Below are positions 7,987-13,079 of a DNA stretch of 13,079 bases, one piece after another. Below the pieces are notes generated by a model, which was not told the DNA's origin, ran no database searches, and was given only the letters and a program-made list of their open reading frames with translations. The stretch spans positions 1 to 13,079 of the forward strand of contig USIZ01000012.1 in NCBI GenBank assembly GCA_900554855.1, given 5' to 3'. The translations under genes were made by a program, and so were the position numbers. The first letter of the stretch is position 1. The number at the start of each line of letters is the position of its first letter. Source of the stretch: an uncultured Eubacteriales bacterium (GTDB lineage: Bacteria > Bacillota > Clostridia > Oscillospirales > Oscillospiraceae).

Positions 7987-8799
7987 ATGCTGGAAGTGGT
8001 ATTCAGTGACAGTGCGGCGGGCAGCCTGCAAAACTGCCCTCAGTTTGTCGAGTCCGGCGACGTTCTTCCCCTCCCTTTCTCGCTGAGCTTCGGTGATATC
8101 TCCGAGCCCGTCCCCGGCCCGAAACGGCTGGCCGCATTGGAGCGGCTGTATGGCGCGTCTTCCAGGCAGGCGCAGGCGGTCGCCGCGGAAGAAATGCGCT
8201 ATGCTGACAAACTGGAGCGATTCAAGGAGCCCGGCGCCGAAGTGCGCGTCTGGTACAGCGACGCCCCGGATGAGCTGTGCGGCTTTGCGTTTCTGATGGA
8301 TCAGCTGACGCAGATCCACTTTACCGGCCCGGTCTGGGCGGTCAAGCAGCCGTGCCCGAATATTTCCCCTGACGGCAGTGCAGAATTTTATCGCGGCTGG
8401 GGTGAGGTCGAGCCGGAGTACTGGGAGCCCTTCTCCCGGCTGGCGCGGCCTGTCTCCCCAAAAGAGCAGGCCGCATGGAGCTGTATCTGGCAGGGACTGC
8501 GCCGGGAAAACGCACCGCTCCGGGCAGTGGTCAACGGCCGAATTATGAGCGTTCCGTCGGATTTTTATGACAGCATCCTCCGGCAGGAAATTCGCGGTCT
8601 GGAAGCGGAATTTGATGCGGCGTTTCTCATTGGCCGGACGATCTGCCGTCTGCCCGCCCTCGGCGACGCCATGATTGCCCTGCGGGTGCAGGATATGATT
8701 GACCGGGGCGAGCTGGCGGTCATCGGCACCGACGCCGCTCCTGACGGCGCTGTTTATTGGCGCAGACTGCGCCGCACGGACGTTTTCCCTCAAAAATAA
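7987..8799 (+). CDS. DUF1835/DUF3658 domain protein, function unknown
   Basis: A 270-residue soluble protein. I recognise the DUF1835 start (MLEVVFSDSAAGSLQ, followed by PLPFSLSFGDISEPV at 29-43), then an acidic and aromatic-rich middle with YRGWGEVEPEYWEPF at 135-149, and a DUF3658-like second half with WQGLRRENAPLRAVVNGRI at 168-186 and SDFYDSIL near 191-198. The end (about 225-262) looks like a small winged-helix segment with the pattern R-x-x-D-M-I-D-R-G-E-L. No catalytic motif known to me, no signal peptide and no membrane helix is visible. ATG 7987 is preceded by AAGGAGG 10 bases upstream, so it is a well-translated gene. It sits 25 bp after the MBL hydrolase and 18 bp before hemZ, clearly inside the operon. 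Domain naming is from memory of the families; a profile search would settle it. No function is claimed. Confidence 0.85.
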   Translation: MLEVVFSDSAAGSLQNCPQFVESGDVLPLPFSLSFGDISEPVPGPKRLAALERLYGASSRQAQAVAAEEMRYADKLERFKEPGAEVRVWYSDAPDELCGFAFLMDQLTQIHFTGPVWAVKQPCPNISPDGSAEFYRGWGEVEPEYWEPFSRLARPVSPKEQAAWSCIWQGLRRENAPLRAVVNGRIMSVPSDFYDSILRQEIRGLEAEFDAAFLIGRTICRLPALGDAMIALRVQDMIDRGELAVIGTDAAPDGAVYWRRLRRTDVFPQK

Positions 8800-8817
8800 C
8801 CCAAATGGGAGCATACT

Positions 8818-10287
8818 ATGTATCTCAAGCTCATTCATCATGAATACAAATACGCCGTAGAGCAGATCATGCTGGTGCTTTTCCCCGGTGAAAAACCGGT
8901 CTATGACGCCGCTGCCGGAGAGGCGCAGAGCGCCGTGTCCTCCCTGTCTCTGGGCAAAATCTGGGCCACAGCCCGAACCGTGCTCACCTGGGACGGCAAA
9001 ACCGACGTGGGCATCTCCCGTGTGGCGGTCAATGAATTGACCGACGATCTGGTGCGTGACCGGCTGTTGCAGCGTATCATAAAGCAGTCCTTCTACAAGG
9101 CCGCCGCCTGCACCGGCATTCAGCCGCCGTGGGGCGCGCTGACTGGCATCCGCCCGGCCAAGCTGGCCAGCAAGGCGCTGAAGGAAACCGGCTCTGAAGC
9201 GCAGGTGCGAAAGCTGTTCCAGACCGAATTTTTTGTCTCCCCCGCCCGCACGGAGCTGGCCTTGGACGCCGCCCGGTCGAGCATCGCGGCGGAGCAGCAG
9301 CTGGAAAAGAATGACCTCTCCCTCTATGTAGGCATTCCCTTCTGCCCCACTCGATGCGCCTATTGCAGCTTTGTCTCTGCCGACGTACAGCGCGCGCTCA
9401 AGCTGGTGGAGCCCTATCTGGCGGCGCTGGATCAGGAGATCGACGCGGCGGCGGGCTATCTCCGTGAAGCCGGAGCCAAGGTGCGCACCATCTACATCGG
9501 CGGCGGCACTCCCACCACCCTGAGCGCCCCGCAGCTGGAGCATCTGATTGCTCACCTGCGGCAGGTGCTGGAGCTGGACCGGCTGGCTGAATTCACTGTG
9601 GAGGCCGGACGGCCGGACACCATCACCGCCGACAAAATGGCGGTGCTCCGGGATCTGGGCGTGGACCGGGTGTCGGTCAATCCCCAGACGATGCAGGACG
9701 AGGTCCTGCGGGCCATGGGCCGTTCCCACACGGCGGCGGATATTCTGACTGCCTATGACATCGTCCGCAAAAGCGGCATCCCCATTGTAAATATGGATCT
9801 GATCGCCGGACTGCCCAAGGACAGTGTGGCCGGCTTCCGGAATACACTGGACACGGTGCTCTCGCTGGATCCTGAAAACATCACCGTCCACACGCTGGCC
9901 CTCAAGAAAGGGGCGCGGCTCATGATGGAGCGGGAGGGTCTGCCCACCGGCGAGGAGACCTCCGCCATGCTGGATTACGCGTGGGACGCGCTCCGCGCTG
10001 CCGGACAGATCCCCTACTACCTCTATCGTCAGAAATATATGTCCGGCGCACTGGAGAACATCGGCTGGTGCAAACCGGGCACCGAGGGGCTTTACAACAT
10101 CTGCATCATGGAAGAGCTGCACTCCATTCTGGCACTGGGCGCCGGCGGCTCGACCAAGCTGACCAATCCCGCCACCGGCAAGGTGGTGCGGCTCACAAAT
10201 CCGAAATATCCACAGCAGTACATGGAACGCATTGACCAGCTCTGCCGGGACAAAGCGGAACTGGTGGCTTTCCAGCGTTCGCTGTAA
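8818..10287 (+). CDS. hemZ: HemZ-type radical SAM protein (annotated coproporphyrinogen dehydrogenase)
   Basis: A 489-residue radical SAM enzyme of the HemN/HemW/HemZ group. The 4Fe-4S cluster motif CxxxCxxC is at C176, C180 and C183 (IPFCPTRCAYCSF), with the GGGTPTTL SAM-binding motif at 228-235 and the downstream pattern VDRVSVNPQTM. A distinctive N-terminal domain of about 165 residues precedes the barrel (GALTGIRPAKLASK near 102-115), which separates HemZ from HemN and HemW. Bacillus subtilis HemZ was proposed to be an oxygen-independent coproporphyrinogen III oxidase, but many gut Clostridia carry hemZ without a heme pathway, so the annotated reaction is uncertain here. ATG 8818 has GGGAG 6 bases upstream. 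Short gaps on both sides (18 and 16 bp) place it in the recJ-rel operon. Needs SAM, iron and a reductant, so it is presumably an anaerobic cytoplasmic enzyme. Confidence 0.92.
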   Translation: MYLKLIHHEYKYAVEQIMLVLFPGEKPVYDAAAGEAQSAVSSLSLGKIWATARTVLTWDGKTDVGISRVAVNELTDDLVRDRLLQRIIKQSFYKAAACTGIQPPWGALTGIRPAKLASKALKETGSEAQVRKLFQTEFFVSPARTELALDAARSSIAAEQQLEKNDLSLYVGIPFCPTRCAYCSFVSADVQRALKLVEPYLAALDQEIDAAAGYLREAGAKVRTIYIGGGTPTTLSAPQLEHLIAHLRQVLELDRLAEFTVEAGRPDTITADKMAVLRDLGVDRVSVNPQTMQDEVLRAMGRSHTAADILTAYDIVRKSGIPIVNMDLIAGLPKDSVAGFRNTLDTVLSLDPENITVHTLALKKGARLMMEREGLPTGEETSAMLDYAWDALRAAGQIPYYLYRQKYMSGALENIGWCKPGTEGLYNICIMEELHSILALGAGGSTKLTNPATGKVVRLTNPKYPQQYMERIDQLCRDKAELVAFQRSL

Positions 10288-10303
10288 GGAAGGAGCGTTT
10301 TGT

Positions 10304-11239
10304 ATGGCATATCAGCTTTCCAAGATCAACGAGGCCATCCGTTCGGACACAAAGGGCTTTCTGGAGGAATGCGACGCCGAATTTCAGCGCAAAGTAGACC
10401 GGGCGGCGGAAAAAATCATCGAGAATCTGCCTCAAAGCCCCATCGTTCTGCTCAGCGGCCCCTCCGGCTCCGGCAAGACCACCACAGCCATGAAGATCGA
10501 CGAGGCGCTGGAACGCCGGGGTGTGGTCACCCAGACCATCTCCATGGACAACTATTTTCTGACCGTCTCTCCGGAGTCGACACCCCGCACCAAGGACGGC
10601 AGCTATGACTTCGAGTCCCCACTGTGCATGGATATGGAGCTGCTGAACGAGCACTTCACCGCACTGGCCAGGGGCAAGGAAGTGCTGATCCCCCACTATG
10701 ATTTCTGCCGCCAGATGCGGGACACCAGCCGGTGCACGCCGCTGCGGCTTCAGAAAAACGAGGTGGCCGTCTTCGAGGGCATTCACGCCCTGAACGACGC
10801 CATCGCCGGTCGGCACCCGGAGGCAGAGAAGATCTATATCTCTGCCCGCTCCAACATCACGGACGGTGAAGCGGTGATCTTCAAGGGCACCTGGATGCGT
10901 CTGGTGCGCCGGGCCGTCCGGGACATGAACTTCCGGGGCAGCGATGTGGTTGGCACGCTGGCCCAATGGGCCAATGTGCGCCGGGGGGAAAAGCTCTACA
11001 TCTCCCCCTTCAAGCACCGGGCTGACATTATTTTTGACTCCTCTCTCCCCTACGAAGTCTCCGTCATGAAGCACTTTGCGCTTCCGCTTTTCGAGGCGGT
11101 GCCGGAGGAGAATCCCCGGCGGCGGGAACTGCTGGATATGATCCACGCCTTTGAGGCGCTGGAGAGCATCGACCCCGCTCTGGTGGCCCCGGAATCTCTG
11201 ATCCGGGAATTCATCGGCGGCGGAAGCTATCATTATTGA
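10304..11239 (+). CDS. P-loop nucleoside (uridine-like) kinase, short form
   Basis: A 311-residue kinase of the uridine kinase/phosphoribulokinase P-loop family. Walker A is GPSGSGKTT at 52-60; SMDNYFL follows at about 80-86 with the acidic residue expected for substrate binding; IPHYDF (about 129) and VFEGIHALND (about 155) are family hallmarks. The C-terminus SLIREFIGGGSYHY resembles the end of Clostridia nucleoside kinases, which usually have about 550 residues because a TGS and ThrRS-like region comes first. Here only about 45 helical residues precede the kinase domain, so that region is missing. AAGGAG is 8 bases before ATG 10304, and the frame upstream belongs to the hemZ end, so the short form is a genuine start and not a frameshift. 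Likely phosphorylates a nucleoside using ATP or GTP; the substrate is inferred. It is 16 bp after hemZ and 48 bp before mrp. Confidence 0.88.
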   Translation: MAYQLSKINEAIRSDTKGFLEECDAEFQRKVDRAAEKIIENLPQSPIVLLSGPSGSGKTTTAMKIDEALERRGVVTQTISMDNYFLTVSPESTPRTKDGSYDFESPLCMDMELLNEHFTALARGKEVLIPHYDFCRQMRDTSRCTPLRLQKNEVAVFEGIHALNDAIAGRHPEAEKIYISARSNITDGEAVIFKGTWMRLVRRAVRDMNFRGSDVVGTLAQWANVRRGEKLYISPFKHRADIIFDSSLPYEVSVMKHFALPLFEAVPEENPRRRELLDMIHAFEALESIDPALVAPESLIREFIGGGSYHY

Positions 11240-11287
11240 GAACTCCGTTCATTTCCCTGAACAAATCAACAGAAAGGAACTAGTACT

Positions 11288-12160
11288 ATGAGCGAAGAAT
11301 ACGAACAGCAGGGCTGCTCCGGCTGCGGCAGCGAAGCCGAGGACAACTGCACCCATGACTGCGGCAGCTGCGGCCACAACTGCGGCCAGCCGCAGGATCT
11401 TCACGAGCCCTGCAATCCCCATTCCGTCATCCGCCACGTCATCGGCGTGGTCAGCGGCAAGGGCGGCGTGGGCAAGAGCATGGTCACCAGCCAGCTGGCA
11501 GTCACCATGGCCCGGATGGGCTATCGCGTCGGCATTTTGGACGCCGACATCACCGGCCCTTCCATCCCCAAGGCCTTCGGCATCCACGAGCGGGCCGTGG
11601 GCAGCGATCAGGGCATTCTGCCCGCGCTGACCGGCACCGGCATTGCCGTCATGAGCCTGAATCTGCTGACGGAAAACGAGACCGACCCCGTCGTCTGGCG
11701 CGGCCCGGTCATCGCCGGCGTCGTCAAGCAGTTCTGGACGGATGTGTGCTGGGGCGAACTGGACTATCTGTTTGTGGATATGCCTCCCGGAACCGGCGAT
11801 GTGCCGCTGACGGTGTTCCAGAGCCTGCCGGTGGACGGCATCGTCATGGTCACCTCTCCTCAGGATCTGGTCAGCATGATCGTCACCAAGGCGGTCAAGA
11901 TGGCTCAGATGATGGACATCCCCGTCCTCGGTCTGGTGGAGAACTTCAGCTACTTCACCTGCCCCGACTGCGGCAAGAAGCTGAACATCTTCGGCACAAG
12001 CCACGCCGACGAGGTGGCCAAGGCCAACAATATCCCCCTGCTGGCTCAGCTGCCCATTGACCCGGAGCTGGCTCAGGCCTGCGACGAGGGTCGTCTGGAG
12101 GACTTCCAGAAGGACTATCTGGCCGACACCTGCAAGATGATCACCGCTTTGATAAAATAA
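11288..12160 (+). CDS. mrp: Mrp/NBP35-type P-loop ATPase, Fe-S cluster carrier
   Basis: A 290-residue ApbC/Mrp/NBP35 protein. Family members bind and transfer 4Fe-4S clusters to target enzymes in an ATP-dependent way, as dimers in the cytoplasm. Visible: deviant Walker A GKGGVGKS at 57-64; DADITGPSIPK at 85-95; DMPPGTGD at 164-171; and the C-terminal CPDC pair C225/C228 that bridges the cluster in the dimer. The N-terminal 45 residues are rich in cysteine (C10, C13, C21, C25, C28, C32, C42) and lack the DUF59 domain seen in many bacterial Mrp proteins; this recalls the N-terminal ferredoxin-like cluster of NBP35, but the spacing differs. ATG 11288 has AAAGGA 9 bases upstream. Last gene of the operon; a strong hairpin follows 17 bp after the stop. 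HemZ, in the same operon, is a plausible client, which is inference. Confidence 0.93.
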   Translation: MSEEYEQQGCSGCGSEAEDNCTHDCGSCGHNCGQPQDLHEPCNPHSVIRHVIGVVSGKGGVGKSMVTSQLAVTMARMGYRVGILDADITGPSIPKAFGIHERAVGSDQGILPALTGTGIAVMSLNLLTENETDPVVWRGPVIAGVVKQFWTDVCWGELDYLFVDMPPGTGDVPLTVFQSLPVDGIVMVTSPQDLVSMIVTKAVKMAQMMDIPVLGLVENFSYFTCPDCGKKLNIFGTSHADEVAKANNIPLLAQLPIDPELAQACDEGRLEDFQKDYLADTCKMITALIK

Positions 12161-12177
12161 TACAGCCAAGCAAAAGG

Positions 12178-12207
12178 GCCGCCCCGCGCAATACTGCGTG
12201 GGGCGGC
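12178..12207. terminator. Bidirectional intrinsic terminator between convergent operons
   Basis: GCCGCCCCGCGCA (12178-12190) pairs with TGCGTGGGGCGGC (12195-12207): 13 bp with a single G-T wobble and a 4-nt ATAC loop. The stem lies between the mrp stop (12160) and the stop of the minus-strand thioesterase gene (12222). On the minus strand the stem is followed by CCCTTTTGC, a short T-run; on the plus strand the tail TCATTTGG is weaker. It should stop both converging transcripts, better for the minus strand. Confidence 0.85.
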
Positions 12208-12221
12208 TCATTTGGATCTGT

Positions 12222-12644
12222 TCAGTTTTCATATTCCAGCGGCACTTCAAAAAGTCTGCTTACATCGGGATAGCGGCGGCGCAGGTTCAGGATACGCCCC
12301 GCTCCATCGGTAAAACAGTGTTCACTGGAACCGGTGGCCCGGAGCGTACCGTCTGCGGCATCCACCACCCGGTAGCCCACCGTCAGACGCACGCCGTTAT
12401 AGGCCCTCTTTTCCAGATAGATCCGCACCTGCTCGCCGAAGCGGGCCGAGGAATGGTATTTCGCCGCGCAGCTCACCACCGGGATCTGAATGCCCATGCG
12501 TTCGATCTGGGCAAAGGGCAGACCCATCTGCTCGAACCAGTCCACCCGGGCCTCTTCAAACCAGCGGATATAGTTGGAATGGTGGACAATGGCCATCTGA
12601 TCTGTCTCATAATACTGCACGGTATGACAATAGGGTATCAGCAT
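12222..12644 (-). CDS. Acyl-CoA thioesterase, 4HBT hotdog fold (YbgC/FadM type)
   Basis: A 140-residue single hotdog-domain protein. Family members hydrolyse acyl-CoA or 4-hydroxybenzoyl-CoA thioesters in the cytoplasm. The N-terminal signature YYETDQMAIVHHSNYIRWFE has the catalytic-type aspartate D15 followed by H21, H22, N24 and Y25, as in the 4-hydroxybenzoyl-CoA thioesterase group; the rest has the alternating strand pattern of the fold (VSCAAKYHSSARFGEQVRI, then VGYRVVDAADGTLRATGSS). Length matches the family (130-145). The frame is open upstream to 12824, but ATG 12644 follows AAGGAG by 5 bases and gives the normal family start, while the extension overlaps yigZ. The yigZ stop shares a base with this ribosome binding site, so the two are an operon. 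The acyl substrate is unknown. Confidence 0.92.
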   Translation of the reverse strand: MLIPYCHTVQYYETDQMAIVHHSNYIRWFEEARVDWFEQMGLPFAQIERMGIQIPVVSCAAKYHSSARFGEQVRIYLEKRAYNGVRLTVGYRVVDAADGTLRATGSSEHCFTDGAGRILNLRRRYPDVSRLFEVPLEYEN

Positions 12645-12649
12645 AGTCT

Positions 12650-12655
12650 CTCCTT
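12650..12655 (-). promoter_or_regulatory. Thioesterase ribosome binding site overlapping yigZ stop
   Basis: AAGGAG on the minus strand, 5 bases before the ATG at 12644. Its first A is the last base of the yigZ TAA (12655-12657). It fixes the thioesterase start and suggests translational coupling with yigZ. Confidence 0.8.
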
Positions 12656-13079
12656 TATTTCTGTGTGCCTGGGCGCACCGGCACAGGCTGAAATACCTCG
12701 CCGTCCACCAGTGTCTCCACCGTTCCGGCGGTAAAATCCAGAATGCGGGCGGCATAGGCGTCGCTCTGCTCCTCCGGCACCAGCACGGTGAGCACAATGT
12801 CCGCGCCGTACTCCGTGTCCTCAATGACCGCGCCGAAGCGCTCGGTCTCCTGCTTTAAACGCTCATACAGACTGTATGTGCAAGGCACCAGTTGGCGCAC
12901 CCAGCGGCGCACCACACTGACGCCGGCGGCGTCTAACGCATCCTTGGCCCCTTTGGTGTAGGCTCTCAGCAGTCCGCCGGTACCCAGCAGAATGCCACCG
13001 AAATAACGGGTCACGACACACACCAGATCGGTGATGCCTTCCTTCTCAAATACACCCAGCATGGGCTGTCCTGCAGTAC
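12655..13079 (-). CDS. yigZ: YigZ/IMPACT family protein (5' end outside window)
   Basis: The C-terminal 141 codons of a YigZ (UPF0029/IMPACT) protein; full members have about 205-215 residues, so some 70 N-terminal residues lie beyond the right edge. The reading frame stays open through base 13079 with TAGQPMLGVFEKEG, the typical TAG-P motif, so the ATG at 13062 is internal and not the start. The UPF0029 signature VVTRYFGGILLGTGGLLRAY follows, and then the DUF1949 domain (about the last 65 residues, from RLKQETERFGAVIEDTEYG). Eukaryotic IMPACT regulates translation through GCN1/GCN2; the bacterial role is not established, and the fold resembles ribosomal or elongation-factor domains. It is followed by the thioesterase gene with the stop overlapping the next ribosome binding site. 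Confidence 0.94.
   Translation of the reverse strand, partial: TAGQPMLGVFEKEGITDLVCVVTRYFGGILLGTGGLLRAYTKGAKDALDAAGVSVVRRWVRQLVPCTYSLYERLKQETERFGAVIEDTEYGADIVLTVLVPEEQSDAYAARILDFTAGTVETLVDGEVFQPVPVRPGTQK

Noticed and set aside
7945..10122. Minus-strand open frame of 725 codons opposite DUF1835 and hemZ
   Set aside because: Codon-aligned shadow of two genes with strong ribosome binding sites and family motifs; no homology recognised.
11247..11262. Inverted repeat GTTCA/TGAAC between the nucleoside kinase and mrp genes
   Set aside because: Five-base arms with a 6-base loop are expected by chance; no T-run and no operator I recognise.
12660..13079. Start of yigZ at the ATG at 13062
   Set aside because: The frame remains open beyond it with the family's conserved TAG-P motif, so this methionine is internal and the gene is cut by the window edge.
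1..13079. Search for defence systems, mobile elements, CRISPR arrays, tRNA or rRNA genes
   Set aside because: All substantial coding space is filled by recognisable housekeeping families, intergenic gaps are short, and I saw no direct repeat array, terminal inverted repeats, transposase motif or cloverleaf.

Overview
The window is a compact stretch of about 13 kb from a GC-rich bacterium, and every gene in it belongs to a chromosomal housekeeping family. The gene content (HemZ-type radical SAM protein, full-length bifunctional Rel, DUF1835/DUF3658 protein, Clostridia-style nucleoside kinase ending in REFIGGG), the strong AAGGAGG ribosome binding sites and the consensus sigma-A promoters point to a Bacillota member of class Clostridia. 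The GC-rich third codon positions suggest the gut Oscillospiraceae group (relatives of Flavonifractor, Oscillibacter). That family-level placement is an inference from style, not from a marker search.

Layout. (1) 1-2331, minus strand: a two-gene operon, ybaK-type Cys-tRNA(Pro) deacylase followed by tex, which runs off the left edge. (2) 2332-2516: a divergent promoter region with one recognisable sigma-A promoter for each direction and a hairpin in the leader of recJ. (3) 2517-12160, plus strand: eight tightly spaced genes that look like one operon: recJ, rel (ppGpp synthetase/hydrolase), dtd (D-aminoacyl-tRNA deacylase), an MBL-fold hydrolase, a DUF1835/DUF3658 protein, hemZ, a P-loop nucleoside kinase and an Mrp/NBP35-type P-loop ATPase. 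Gaps are 4 to 51 bp and no clear internal terminator or promoter is visible. (4) 12178-12207: a strong hairpin that can terminate transcription from both converging sides. (5) 12222-13079, minus strand: yigZ (runs off the right edge) followed by a 4HBT-fold acyl-CoA thioesterase.

How the genes fit together. The plus-strand operon joins DNA repair (RecJ), the stringent response (Rel), tRNA proofreading (Dtd), Fe-S or radical-SAM chemistry (HemZ, Mrp) and nucleoside phosphorylation. The recJ-rel-dtd-MBL-hemZ order is a recurring Clostridia arrangement as I remember it. The DUF1835 gene inside it and the kinase plus mrp at its end are the less usual parts. Two different tRNA-deacylating proofreaders (YbaK and Dtd) sit in the two divergent operons.

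I saw no mobile element, CRISPR array, tRNA, rRNA, riboswitch, phage gene or defence system, and no convincing undescribed system. The points worth a second look are the DUF1835/DUF3658 gene, the cysteine-rich N-terminus of Mrp, the nucleoside kinase that lacks the usual N-terminal TGS region, the uncertain role of HemZ, and the structured recJ leader.
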